A DNA stretch of 64,000 nucleotides from Struthio camelus (Eukaryota > Chordata > Aves > Struthioniformes > Struthionidae): positions 72,591,487 to 72,655,486 of the forward strand of contig NC_090942.1 in assembly GCF_040807025.1 (NCBI RefSeq), read 5' to 3'. The first letter of the stretch is position 1. Each line of letters starts with the position of its first letter. The notes beneath the pieces were generated by a model, which was not told where the DNA came from, did no database searches, and saw only the letters and a list, made by a program, of their open reading frames with translations. The translations under genes were made by a program, and so were the position numbers. Positions 14,349-26,569 of the stretch are shown here, piece after piece.

Positions 14349-14392
14349 GCTATTGTTTGTCAAATATTCTGCTATTGTTTGTCAAAAATTCT
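14349..14392. repeat. 22-bp tandem duplication (2 copies)
   Basis: Two abutting 22-base copies share GCTATTGTTTGTCAAA at the start and TTCT at the end, and differ at one base. A recent local duplication. Confidence 0.85.
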
Positions 14393-16499
14393 AAATGCAA
14401 TGCATTTCAAAACAGATTTATTAGGAAAACAATAACAATTGTTTTATATTCAGTATCTAATATCAGTTGTAGGACTGATATAGCTGTAGGACAGGGCCAA
14501 TATCACGACCCTGTTTTAAGATTATCTCCTCTTGCATGATATAGGAACAATGTATTTGCAGGAACTGATCTGGGGTCCACCTAAACTAGTACTTCACCAG
14601 CAAGAGTAGGCAATATGCTTTAATGATAAAATCCTACAATAGTTAACTGTGAGAAAAGCAATTCTTCTTAAAGCTAGTAGTAAGAGGCTGTTTATACTGT
14701 AAGTATAGTTTTTAACCTTCTACCTGGTGTTCTTATTAGTATAATCTACTGTGATTCTGAATACTCTGGTTACCTTGCCCATTCTTCCATGTGAATGTTT
14801 GGCCTTATGTGACAGCGACTTTCTAAAAAAAAATTGTCAAAATCTCACCTGCCTGGTTTTTAAAATCCATCTCTTCTGCACTTTGAAAGTATTTTTCAAC
14901 TGGACAAATGTACCACTCTTGCAGAAGAAGAAAAGCTTTTCAGCAATACAGTCAAGCAAATAAGGCATCATTTTCTTTTTCCAAAAGCTTCTCTCCATCT
15001 TAGTTACATGAAATGCAAAGATTTAGGAGCACGTAAACCAATAATAGTTATTCAGTTTAAACTCTAAGCATAACTTACTATGGGCACTGAAGGCTGAGAT
15101 AGGATATTGTATTTGCATATATACAGTATATGGAGAACTGTTCTTCTGTTTTATGAAGCAGCAATCATATTTAGTTTAATGTCTTATAGGTCCCATAAAA
15201 TGACATTAGGAAATTTTGCTATTTGGCTGGTGAACAATCTAAGCAGTAGTGTTAACTCATCATAACACTACTACTTTGAATGCTCAAGCCTCATAAAATT
15301 TGGGATATAAATACGCCAGCTCAACTAAATGAGTTCAGAGATCCTGTGTTAGATCCTTTAGTAGGGTGGGTACTTTCTGCAGCTGCTATGCATGATGGTC
15401 AGCTCATGTCAGAACATTTAGTAGTCTAAATAAGTACCCAGAAATCTAGGGTTTACCCAAATCTTGTAAGAGTTTCTTCCACTTGTACTAGGGAGCATGA
15501 ATCTCAGGAAAAAATCACGCTTTTGCCATTTTGTTTCTAAACCTAGCAGGTCATCTGGAAAATTACTCAGACGCCTAAACACAGGTATTTAGTACCAGTG
15601 TAGACAATGTAGGGGATTTGGCACACCGTCACAGCACTGGTAGATGTGACATGAGACCTCCAAAAGTCACCTATTCTTACGAAATGACAGACAGCACAGG
15701 CAGTATTCTCAGGTCATCTAAAAATGGTATTAGGTGGAGGACCTAAGGCACAAGGAAATAAAAGGGGTACGATTGCAACAGCACATTAATTTTTCTTTTA
15801 ATCTAGTTGATTAATATTTGTTCCCTTTAATTTTTGCATGCAGATCTAAGGCTAACCTGATGCAAATATAAATAGATCTGATGGTGATAATCATGAGCTC
15901 TGCCAACCCAAAATAACAGCCAGTTCAGACTAGGATTATTTTGTATATTCATTGTTCATCTCTGTCTGTGTTTGTGTCCTTTTCCTGATGCATTAGGAAT
16001 GTCCAGGTGGTAGCAGGAAGAGTTACAAATGTTAGATAGCTGGGACACAGATTTTGCCCCTGGCTAAACTGATAACCCGTATATTTTGCAATTAGAAAAC
16101 AAGCTTGCTAAGCCTGAATGCACTGGCCTTTCAGTTATGTCCTACAACTCCATCTGGGCTGTACCTTCTAATCAACTCTCCTCTCATCCTCTTTGTGGGG
16201 GATGTTAACTCTGTACGGGTCTGCCCTAGTTCTCCTGCAGGTCCACAGAATTTGAGTAGAGACACCATCCAAGAAATCTTCTGCCCATGCTGACAATTTG
16301 CCAGAAGTAGACTCATTACATTCTAGTAAATCTGTAAATATTACAAGTAGTAGATACAATACAATATTACAAGCTGCAAGCAGAAGGGACTCCTCACTTG
16401 GGGGCACATGCTTAGTGCACCCAAAACACGCTCTTTATGTTTAATGGACAGGAAAGAGAAGAGAGGCAGAAAAGTCAGCTGGGTGTGCTATGCATCATG

Positions 16500-16740
16500 T
16501 CTCTGTGGCCTGTAGACTAAATTCCTTAATGACATTCTCATTAAAAGTTCCTGCTGCCAAATACTGTTTGCTTTTGCCTTTGGAACTGTCTGCATTAATA
16601 ATGAGCCAGTCCTCTCGGAAGGTATTTACATAAAGTATTATTCTCGTGTCACTGCTGCAGACAGTGGCTCCACATTAGTTGTGAGGCGAGAGAACACCTT
16701 ATGAATGAATTTGCTGTCCTACGTACCCCTGGAGGCCGCA
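16500..16740. promoter_or_regulatory. Candidate conserved non-coding element
   Basis: A stretch of high-complexity, non-repetitive DNA with several AT-core motifs (CATTCTCATTAAAAG, TGCATTAATAATGAG, GGTATTTACATAAAG), unlike the low-complexity flanks. It has no open frame of note. The call is an inference from texture only; no alignment could be run. Confidence 0.2.
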
Positions 16741-17087
16741 GGATATCTTACCCCAAAAAATCCAACCTAGTCCATAGACGGTAACAGCACTACCGTGTCT
16801 TCATAGAGGAGAATGCCCTCTAGCCTCTCTAATGTCTGGTCCTGATGGTGACTCGCCATGCACTGACCAGGTGATGTGGCTAGCTGGTGAGCATGGTCTG
16901 CCCATCTAGAGAGTGGCTGAAAGAGGTCCCATAAGGCATCTCAGGGCAACAGGGGTTGTTGAGCACTTCCTGGCTCACTTGTGGTAGGACTGATGGCACT
17001 GAATAAGGGCAAAGGTTTCAGATATTTTCCAATGTCAGAGTCAAGGAAAGAATATACGCAAGGACAGGACAAGCGTATGTGTCTGTG

Positions 17088-17107
17088 TGTGTATGTATAC
17101 ATACACA
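17088..17107. repeat. 20-bp perfect palindrome
   Basis: TGTGTATGTATACATACACA equals its own reverse complement over all 20 bases. It lies at the end of a GT-rich tract, so slippage in an alternating purine-pyrimidine repeat is the simple explanation. Confidence 0.9.
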
Positions 17108-17849
17108 TTGATATCTCAGTAATGCACTCTTTTCAGTGGCCAGCAATCTGCAGCTCATGAGTTCCCTGAATCACAAGTCGTATCTTTGTTTCTCATGGGC
17201 CTTGATTTTGCACACGTGAGGTTGCACCTAAGATTTGCTCCTTTAAATTATTTTTAAGTATTTAAGACCTTAACAATTATTTTGGATTGAAGTTTTCAGT
17301 CTCCAGAACAAGTTTCTTTTAGGGGTGATTAAAATAAAAAAAATCATTCAATGTCTATAACCTTCATACATCTAATTTATCAACAAAGCATATTATTTTT
17401 ACTGCTAAGAATAAATGTATGCAGACTGGTATAGATTAATTTAAAAAATGAACTAAAAGTTCATGGTATTTCTGGAGATTTTAAGAGGCTGGGTAACTTT
17501 ATTCAAGTGTCTTTTTTTTAGAAGAAGAAACAAGAGAAAAGATGAAAAGTTATTTTCGTGTTATTTCTAGGCAAGGTGAAAGAACAAAAAAATCTTATTT
17601 CCAAGTGTCATTTTATGCCATCACGCTTTTTATCCAAGCAGCTGCACTAAGTTAGCCCCAACTCTACAGTGTTAAGAGATTCTGATAAGGTTTAAATAAG
17701 CATCTATGCTTCTGGTGATTATTCAAACAGAGTCTCCTAACCTTTTGTGGTTCACCCATCACCAGTTAATATCACATTAAAAACTAACAAATAATGTTGC
17801 ACTTTATTGCAATTTGTACAAGCTCGGTAATCTGCCCATTAATTCTCTA

Positions 17850-17905
17850 CTACTTCTCACTTGGCCTCATTTTCTTCATATAAAAGGACTAAAGACTGTA
17901 TACAA
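17850..17905 (+). repeat. Possible MIR SINE fragment
   Basis: CACTTGGCCTCATTTTCTTC followed by ATATAAAA resembles the MIR core region (CTCAGTTTCCTCATCTGTAAAA). The match is short and degraded and could be chance. Confidence 0.25.
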
Positions 17906-19025
17906 CTAAAATCAGTTTTTTATTAGTAGATAACAGAGTCCTTTCCATACTTTGTAATGTTCAACCTAGAGGAAAAAAAATCATTGTGATTACGCCCTGA
18001 AAAAGGTATTTAATTCACAGAAACAAAGTGCTTTTTACAGGGCAGTAAATTCCTTTAGAGTGGGTCAATTTTGTCTCACACAAAAAACAGCCTTTCCTAC
18101 AAACAATACACTTTAAAGGATTTTCTGTTTTTACTCCATTAGAGATTATCTGATATGTCTGTAGAAAAATTAATGTGACCATTTTTCTTGCTCTTTTCCA
18201 GAAGTGTAAACTTTTTTCAGTTTCCAACAGCCAGTGATAGTTGACGTTGCTTTTTCCTAGGGGGAAGGAAAAAAAAATTCACCAGAATCACCAAAAGTAT
18301 TTCCAGTGTCAATTAGCACTACATTCACTTGAAAGAAGATGATGTGATTCCGGCTTCAGTAACGACACTGTAGAAGGAAGGTGGAATCCCAAGCTATGCA
18401 GAGTGAAATACTTCATTTTCAAAGTAAGTGATTTTCACATTTTATGCAAGACAAAGAAATCTGAGCTGAAAGATCTAATTCTCTGTTGCTCGGTATAGTC
18501 AGTGGCACAAGCACAAGCACATGCACTTAACATGATACTAAATGGGAATGGTATAATTTACACTCATTTTGCATTTCTGATGAAGGGTAATAGAAGATTA
18601 ACCTAGGCTTTTTCAAAGCTCACGTAGCATTCTTGTTTTCATTGGTGGAAGATAATTGTACCTTATTTTCAAAGGATTGTTTGGCATGCACATACACACA
18701 AACTGTATTAATAGTCAAATTTCAAGATGAGGTACTAAAAAAAAAAAAAACCCTTTAAATAGCTTTAATCCCTTATGTCCTCATCAATTTGAGGCTGATC
18801 CCTTCTAAGTGGAAGGGAGAGCTGTCGACCACAAGGTCAGAGCATAAGGGGCCACATTCTCCCACTCTGGCTGAGCTGCGTTCAGTGCGGAAAGACAGAG
18901 GAAGGCAAAAGTAGTTTTATATCACCTTTAATATTTGAAGGTTCACAGTAACCCATTGGGCCATGTTCTACCTCCTTTAACATGGGTCCGGATGTCAGTG
19001 CTGCCAAGAGGTCCCACAGACAACC

Positions 19026-19301
19026 ATGGCAGAGGTTGCCCCTGCTGAGCTGTCTTTCTTGGCACCCGCTGAGCCAGATGAGCTGCTGCCTGCAGTCCAG
19101 AAGCTCACCACAGGGCTGTTAGCTCCAGATTCACCTCAAAAGGCCGTGCGACCACAAGACCAAAAGCGAAGACTGACTCCTGGGTTCTGCTGCTCAGCCC
19201 CACGGCTCCTGTGGGCCTCTGTCTCCCTGCCTCTAACTGTGTTTATTGTCCTTATCCTGGTGGTTGGAGGCTTAGTTCATTCATGCTTGGAGACTGTCTG
19301 A
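19026..19301 (+). CDS. Candidate small single-pass membrane protein (91 aa), not recognised
   Basis: A 91-codon frame whose start has a strong vertebrate context (ACAACCATGG: A at -3, G at +4) and an in-frame stop 45 bases upstream, so the frame is closed at both ends. The predicted protein has an Ala/Pro/Glu-rich acidic N-terminus (residues 1-40), a basic patch QKRR (46-49), a Cys pair (55-56), then a clear hydrophobic helix at about 61-84 (SLPLTVFIVLILVVGGLV) and a seven-residue tail. Basic residues before the helix predict a cytosolic N-terminus, as in a tail-anchored or signal-anchor protein. Local GC is higher than in the flanks and codon choice looks gene-like. A polyadenylation hexamer AATAAA occurs about 1.1 kb downstream (20376-20381). 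I do not recognise the family. It could be a single-exon gene, a retrocopy, or a chance frame in a GC-richer patch. Confidence 0.3.
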   Translation: MAEVAPAELSFLAPAEPDELLPAVQKLTTGLLAPDSPQKAVRPQDQKRRLTPGFCCSAPRLLWASVSLPLTVFIVLILVVGGLVHSCLETV

Positions 19302-19389
19302 GGGAAGATAGCCCAGAAGTCCCCACCTTGTTCCAAGAGGTCTAGTTATAGTGTCTTCTCAATGTGACCAAACACCCTATGACTCTTTC

Positions 19390-19640
19390 TGGGAACAATT
19401 TCTTGTTGTTGTTGACGTTTATTGCCTGATCGTTTAGTCTTTTACCATCTTGCTGTTTACAAATGGATCAAAAGGCAGCACAAATCATTAGAACTAGTGC
19501 TGCAAAGTTACTCTTTTTGGCAAAATCCCGCCTGCTGTCACTTTCTATAGTTAAGACTTTCGCCTGAAGCCTTGAATGTCTCACCCTGACACCAGCCTGC
19601 AGTAATTAATCATTAAACAGTTATTGAGGCAGTGGACCCC
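19390..19640. promoter_or_regulatory. Candidate conserved non-coding element (or 3' UTR of the 19026 frame)
   Basis: Dense, non-repetitive sequence with recognisable binding-site-like cores: forkhead-like TGTTTAC (19454-19460), TCF/LEF-like GATCAAAAGG (19466-19475), E2F-like TTTGGCAAAATCCCGCC (19516-19532) and a homeodomain-type AGTAATTAATCATTAAA (19601-19617). It begins about 90 bases after the stop codon of the small frame at 19026, so if that gene is real this would be its 3' UTR. The motifs are seen; regulatory function is inferred. Confidence 0.28.
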
Positions 19641-21330
19641 AGAAAATATCTTCATATTCTACCATATGCTGAAGCCAGCTGCAGCAAGTATTCAGAGAGA
19701 AGCTGCACAGAGGAAAACGCTCTGTCTGACAGTCCCCTGCTGTGAAGTCCAAGCTCAGAAAGCCTCTAACTAAGGGCCATAGACAGAATGTTTGCTTGTA
19801 TTGACCTTCATTACCTGAGATTGTTTAGAAGGCAAAATGTCAGCCTTAATGTGCTAGAATTTTAAACATTATCACATTTTAATGACTGTTTCCAGCCTCT
19901 CGCATACTCACAACGTGGAACAAAAATGTGGATTAGTGTAATGAAAGGTTATAACAACAATAACAACAACAATAATGAGGGATGGGCAGATGTGCTTTGC
20001 TTAATTTCAAACTCCCCTGGAGCATCTGGGGCTTGGAATTAAGCGTGGTTTCCACCCACCCAAGGTTCCTGTTGTGTGTAGGCCTGGCCCAGCGCCACGT
20101 CTGGGCAGTCACTGCCTACAATGGCCTGCCGGGGCCAGGAGAGCTCCTGCTTCCAGCTCTGCTGAGTGCTACAGGCTCAGCTGGTCCCTGCAGAAAGGCT
20201 GGGGCCAGCACTGGGGTGGGAGAAAGGATATTGGCATCTTCTGGATTATAGAATTACCTGGATTTCACAGATCTCACATTTGTAATTGAAATCCAGCAAA
20301 CATTTTTGCTTGTGTGTTGACCCTTCCCACTTTATTCTTGCTTTCTAAAAGATGTTGGTCACTATATCTATGTGAAATAAAAGAAATTTATTTCCCGTGA
20401 ACCTTACATACAGAAGTTACAATGAGATTTAACACTAAGGGAGGTGATTTGCTCTGCATGACCTACAGCAGTATTGTAGAGAGCATGGAAGCCACATCAG
20501 AGGACTGAAAAGTCCTATGGCTGCAGGGTTTCCTCTCAGTCCTCTAATACCTGCATTCAGGAAAGTCTGCAGGACTATGTGTATTTGGCATAACAAGCTA
20601 TTAAAGCTGTTTTTATTTTGTTGAAGTGAATTAAAGTGTTTTATTTTAAATGCATTCAATAGGTCATTAAACAGCTTTTCTCCACTAATACTCAAAGGAG
20701 TGGTGGTTCAGCCTTCTGTTCTTTTCCAAAGCCAAGTTTCTTGGAGGATTTTCTGTAATGCAGTGTGAATTTCTCTATGACTAACCTTTGCTCAGAGCAT
20801 AAATGGATTCATGACTCTGGAGGAAGGTAAGGGATGCAGTTGCATTGGGACCTAACTAGTGAATTGATTATGAGAGACCAAAGTCTCTTACTTCTTTTAA
20901 AGAAGAAAAATGTTATTCAAGGTGCTTTGAAATATCTCATCTGTCAAACAAGAAAAGTTTTATGAATAGTTTTGTTCTGATACCAGGCATGTTTCAGCCA
21001 GAGGTGAATGGCACATTTATTGGCCAAAAACTGATACATCTGCCCACCCTTATGTATATATACCCTCCTATTACATGGGACAGGTTTAACATAGGTTTCT
21101 GTGTCAGTGAAATGATGTAAACCATCAGAAGTGCTACCCATCCTTTTCACATGTTTTCAGACTACTGACACTAAGAAAATGAGGCATTCACTTTTTTTTC
21201 ATCTACAGGTTAAGAACAATTCATTAACATCAAAAAAAAAAACTTAAAAGATATAAGCCAAATTAAATACATAGGATTTACCCCTTTGTCTTCCAGTACT
21301 TCCAGAAAATAATCAATGATATATTAACTC
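19641..21330. other. No gene called; GC-rich patch at about 20030-20230
   Basis: A GC-rich interval has two overlapping frames of 71-89 codons on the plus strand that look like products of low stop density. An (AAC)n-like run lies at 19951-19978. AATAAA at 20376-20381 could serve the candidate gene at 19026. The remainder is unique AT-rich DNA. Confidence 0.5.
19951..19978. repeat. (AAC)n/(AAT)n simple repeat
   Basis: Imperfect run of AAC and AAT triplets, ATAACAACAATAACAACAAC continuing to AATAAT. Confidence 0.8.
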
Positions 21331-21425
21331 TATTTTTCAGTTGAAGAAAATAAGTCAGAGGTTCACTGCCACACAGGACTCTGTAGTAAAGCAGAAAAAT
21401 AATTTATGGGGTTGAAATCTTCCCA
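21331..21425 (-). mobile_element. MIR-family SINE fragment
   Basis: On the plus strand the order of blocks is TTTTTCAGTTGAAGAAAATA, then GTCAGAGG, then GCCACACAGGACTCTGTAGT, then AAGCAG and GTTGAAATCTTCC. The same order occurs in the antisense of a MIR/CORE-type SINE: TTTACAGATGAGGAAACTGA, GGCACAGAGAGG, CCACACAG, GCAG, then the antisense box-B side. So an old SINE lies on the minus strand. The assignment rests on a remembered consensus and the divergence is high. Confidence 0.45.
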
Positions 21426-21580
21426 TTGTTTCATGTCCAGATCTGACATGGTGTTTGTATAGTGGCAGGTCTATTATTAGTGCATCTTTGTTCTTAAGCT
21501 TGTTACGTTTGAGACAAAGCTTATAGGAACTGGTGATTTGGGATCTTTTACATCATTCCAATATTTATCATGATTTCATT

Positions 21581-21744
21581 TGTATTTATATATAAATATA
21601 CAATTATACTTTCATATTTGCATTTAGGTTATATATTTCTATTATATAATATTTATAATTATATCTATATATTTATATGAATATATAGACGTATGTTCTA
21701 TTCATTTAACTATATCATATTATATAAATATATATATTTATTTA
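21581..21744. repeat. AT-rich low-complexity tract
   Basis: About 160 bases built largely from TATA, ATAT and TTTATA words with few G or C. It contains many short self-complementary runs but no regular unit. Confidence 0.8.
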
Positions 21745-24700
21745 CTAAAAACAGTTTGTTTTGAGACTTCTTTCAAATATTATTAATGCTGTTAGTATTA
21801 TCACCACAGTATCTATGCACTGTAGTCATGGACCAGCCCTCTATCATACTAAGTAAAAAGATAAGAGATAATAGATAGATGTGGACTGGCTGATGGGAGC
21901 TACTGCCTTATAGGTGACTATGTACTCCTATGATCAGGTAATGGTCTCAGTACACCAGCAATGTATGATGGAGTTTTTCATAGGCACTGTGGCAATTCAG
22001 AGTTTTATAGAGAGATCTGAAAGAAGATACTGAGGTAACTCTGTGGATGTTTTCAGGTAGCTTCTCCTGAGGATGAGGAGCAGCTTGAGAGTAAAGTCAA
22101 AGGCCTTTTTTTAAAACCTAATGGTTGAAAAGTGGAGACTGACTGACCATCACAGTTAATGACTCAATATTTAGCAGAGGACTGCAGCTAAAAGGGTTAG
22201 GTATGAAAGACTGACGATGAAGCTGAGTACTGTTTGGATAAAACAGGAGACTAGAAGAGTGCTGTTTGCAGCGGCGTTCTGCGTGGTAATGAACAGACAA
22301 GACTGTGTTTGCAAAGGTCACAAAAATGCAACAATCAAAAGAAAAGACAATGAGTATTTGAGCAAGACATTCAACTGTCTGGCTGGGGAACTCAGGCTGT
22401 ATCTTAAAGATATCATAAAGTAAGCGTCTAAGTGACTTAGGTTTATCCTAGATCTGAGGAACTTAGATTGAGACTGAACGTGCTGAAATAATTTTTTGTG
22501 TATTATATTTGTTTAAGTAGCAGACAAAACCTAACTTTGTCCTGGGCCTTATTCTGCAATCTAATAATTAACTGCCCTGACATGGTAGAGTTCAATATAG
22601 ATACTAAATAGAAAAAAGATGGGAGGGAGAAAGGAATATTACCAACCATGTCCTTCAGGTACATTATTTTCAGGCAGAAAGACTTGTCCAAGGAAATTTT
22701 TGGGAGGACAAGGAATTATACCTCTTTTTCTCTTTCTTATCCCACTCTTTGTCACCTACCTGCACATACGAAGCTGAATAATGATATACTTTAAGGCTTA
22801 AATTTTGTGTATGTTCAAATCTGGATCTGAATTTTGTGCAATAAACAGAAACATCAGATACCAGAGAGAAATGAGTAATACAGCTAGTTAAAGATTTTGG
22901 CCCTCTACCCTTTTTTTTAACATAGAAAATATTTTTCTAACTTAAAATTTGTCACATTTGGTAATTAAATAGTGAAAAATGACTAACGGTCTGGAGAGCC
23001 AGAATGAAGTTGGGTGGGGTGACCAGTCATGAATGTATCGAGGGACACTGAGGCCACAGAACTTGAAGAAAGTGCTGTTGTAGATTTTAGTGGAAACTTT
23101 TGACACATCTTACCAGTATATGCTAAGACAAATGAAGGAGACGACAGTGGAAATAAAATAATGTTGTTTCAGGTCTCTGAGGCAAATAAACCTTTTCAAC
23201 CATATACGTGGGATAAGTAATCTAGTAGTCACCCTGGAGAACGTCTTGCACCTAAATCCTGAGCTGAAGAAGCCAGAGAGGAACCGTCAAGTTTTCTTCT
23301 ACATTACGTCTGCCCTGGATGCCTTAGACTTCAATGGCAACAGTTCTCTGGGGACATCTGGAAGGTTTCCTTATTCACATGGTAAAGAAGTGTCACATGC
23401 TTCAAAATATGGTTTTTTTTACACCTTCTTTCAGTGCTTGATGTAGCAAATGGCATCCACATCCCTCTCAGGTTGCCAGGATGAACGGGGCCGTGCACAG
23501 AAATCTGAGTCAGACTTTCTTAACCCTCTTGTGCTTTCCCTTAGTGAAAGTCACAAAGAAGTTCAGTTGGATCTTTTCCTCTAAAACATGTTGTTGACAA
23601 AAAATTGAGTTTTATGTTAAACAGTCTTTAAAGGCCGGGTTTAGGGAAACTTTTACCAAAAGTACTTGAATCAAAAATGAGAACTGTGTGTTTCCTGTAG
23701 ACATCACAGTTTTCTTCCTTAGGTTGACATCCTTGTCCTCCTTTTTTGACCTTTTGCAACTGAGAGTACAACATAGCTGGGCAAATATTTTCTGTCATCA
23801 GCAAAGGAGAGGAACGTAAGGAACATATTAATAGCAATCCAGCTCATGTGAGGAGGCAGGAGGAGTCAATTACAGTACCAGGTTCTCTGCTACAAAATCT
23901 TTCCATTATCAACCAATGTATCTGTTTTATTCAAAGAATTTCCCTGGGGATAGAAATACCAGATATTTTCAGATTAGCCCGAAACACCATTACCAAGATA
24001 TAATGATATTACAGTTCTAGACCATTGTTATTACGATATCCTGATGAATACCAAGCTGACTACCGAGCTGAAGATGAGTCATCTCATAAAGAAATTCAGA
24101 ATCTGCATCAATGTGCCCATGTGCTACAAATTACTTCTGAAAATGGTGAGGATACGCTCCTAAAAGGCCAAATGCAGCATAACATGAAGCAGGATATACA
24201 ATAGCTTTGCCCAAAAGATAAGAAAGTGTATTATTTTATGTAACCTAAAAAATGGTTTTGATGGAGCTCATCAAGAAAGGAGTGTTTACCAGTTACACAG
24301 CTTGTGAGAGATGCGCTGATACAGAGCACTTTTTCAGGGGAGTCCTGTATGAGAAGTGAATTGTTATCAATAAGCCTTGGACGTGTGAAAATGCGTTTGC
24401 TCATGAGGGAGCCATACTGACTAAATTCTGTGAAACACTTAAAGGTGAGTAGGACTCATCAAAACATTTAAATGTTTTAAGTGTCTGCTAAAAGGGTAGA
24501 AAATAAGGTATGAAGGTGTGCTTGGAGTCCTATTTTATTGGATAGCTACTGGACAATTTGGAAAAAAAAAAGAAAAGATACGATTTCATACTCTTTTCTA
24601 TTACTTTTAACAAACTTGAATGAAGGCTTTGTGTTTACAGGAAATGGAGACATCTGGGGAAATACACTGTGAGAAAACTATCTCGTAGGAAGGCAGTGGT

Positions 24701-26560
24701 GGGGGGGGTTGGGTGTTTTTACCCCTTGTGCTGGGAAAGTTAATAAGATTTTCCAGAAAGCCATCTGAATTTATGATGCCTGAAGATATTTTATGTATGG
24801 TTTCCCAAAGTACAATTTACAGCAGGCTTGCATTTTTATCCTGAGATCTTTTTCACAATTATATATGCAGATGATCTCTAATAAATTGATTTATACTTCT
24901 CCGTTTCATAACAGAATTACTTATTGTAAGAAATACCTCTTATCTTAAGAGCACCTGATTTTAAAAATGTTGAGTCAGTAAATGTGAATATTTAACAAGG
25001 TAAAATCTACGCTTGCAAACAGCAGTGCAGGTTAATGCTGTCTTTTAATGGAACTTACTTTACAAAATTCTTTCAGTATAAGATATAATGAGTTCCCTTG
25101 CTTGTTAGTAACTATTTTACTAGCTACTTCCTCCTGATTTTGAAAATTTTTGGTTTTCCCATGGGATCCTTATATGACTGCAGTTTACTGAGCAAAAAAG
25201 ATTTTGAATGATCGAGTTTAAAAAAATATACTTTCCCTCTTTTGCCTGACAGTACCTATTTTTTATTGAGGCAACAATGGAATGAAATTCAATACTAACA
25301 TATATTCCCCACAATTCTTCATTGTTTAAGAGAAATCTAACTTATCTCAGTGGACCCTTATTTAACCAATATTCTTCACTGTCATTTCAAAGTTAATCAT
25401 ATATACTTCTTGCCTTTTTATTTGTAAATGATTTTATTCAAAGGAAAAAAAATACATATCAGCCTGAAAATAAGTCGTAGTAGGAATTGCTTACACAAAT
25501 GGGATGAATCCTATATCACAGGGACAGCCAGCAACCTTGACAGTATAAACCACATACCAAAGTGTTATATAGGTGAGGACCACAAATTTTCCCCTCACCC
25601 TGGGGATGTGTGAGTTTGGGGGACTCCAGGGATATTCTACAGGCAGGAGGCATCCCTCCCCTGGGGTAAGCTGTTGTTCCTTTGCTGCTTTTCCGGCTGC
25701 CTGGCAAAGGTGCTGGGGCCTCATGCGACCGGCCAGCAGCAGTCCGACGCTCTCCATGGCAAGCCCTCGCTCTACACTTTCCATTTGCTGCTGGACTTCT
25801 CATTCCCAAGAAGCCTCACTGTTACGACAGGTGCTTTGAAATGCTTGAAATCACGGCTTGAAAGGCAGGCCCTTTGAGAATTAAGCTGATTCTTTAAAAA
25901 AGAGGTTAATATCATGTCACCATGATACTTTTTTTCACAATATTTTTTTTTAAGAATCTATTTCACATGTTAATACCAAATTGCACCTCATTGTTACTTC
26001 AGCGCAGCTACCTGCAACAGACGAGCCATATTTGAATGGCACAAGGTCCTTCATGTCACAAGAGCTTGGCCATCCTACTTACAGCTTTCCTCTGCATGAA
26101 TATTCCTTTGAGAAACTTTTGTTTCAAAAATCTGCTGTAAGCTGCATCCCATATTCCAAAACCCAAACTGCAAACCGCTGGGCTTGGCAAATGTGATATG
26201 TAGCATTCTACAAATTTCACATAGTAGTACAGATTTTTAAGCTAATTTTAAAAATATGTAATTGTGGCTAACAGAATTATGATGGCTGCTACTAACTCCA
26301 ACAGGGCCTTGTGTATGGTCTGAAGCTGCTAATGATTTGCTCAAACAAGTAAATGAGTCCATGTAAATATTTCCATTGAGTTCCGTTGTATTACTCCTAT
26401 GTAAAATCCTTGAAGGACCCAGGCCTGTAATCTCTAACTTCCTACAACATGAGTCTGTCATTGTAATATTTTCTGTAGGATCCAATGCTTTGAAGCACCC
26501 AAACATATGAGCTTTCCCATGGAAACCAACCGGCTATTCATGAACATAAGTGCTTTGCTT
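21745..26560. other. Intergenic or intronic, no gene seen
   Basis: Unique sequence. A GC-richer patch near 25510-25870 has frames of 61-97 codons open on both strands. Because the open frames overlap on opposite strands and share no family likeness, they are read as effects of base composition. A G run (nine to ten G) occurs near 24700. No RNA gene, exon or young transposon was recognised. Confidence 0.5.
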
Positions 26561-26569
26561 GATCAAGGT

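Larger units (their letters stand above)
9893..16499. other. Intergenic or intronic, no gene seen
   Basis: Unique AT-rich DNA. A 112-codon frame at 10941-11279 (+) is the longest. It has no recognisable domain, no strong start context and no coding bias that I can see, so it is treated as chance. A 14-base poly-A run lies near 10168. A 2 x 22-bp duplication is listed separately. On the minus strand around 13490-13515 there is a B-box-like GGTTCAAATCC, which may be a tRNA-SINE remnant, but no matching A box could be placed. Confidence 0.55.
16741..19025. other. Intergenic or intronic, no gene seen
   Basis: Mostly unique sequence. It holds the 20-bp palindrome at 17088-17107, a weak MIR-like trace near 17850-17905 and a 14-base poly-A run near 18738. 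An in-frame stop at 18978-18980 closes the reading frame upstream of the small open frame that starts at 19026. Confidence 0.55.
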
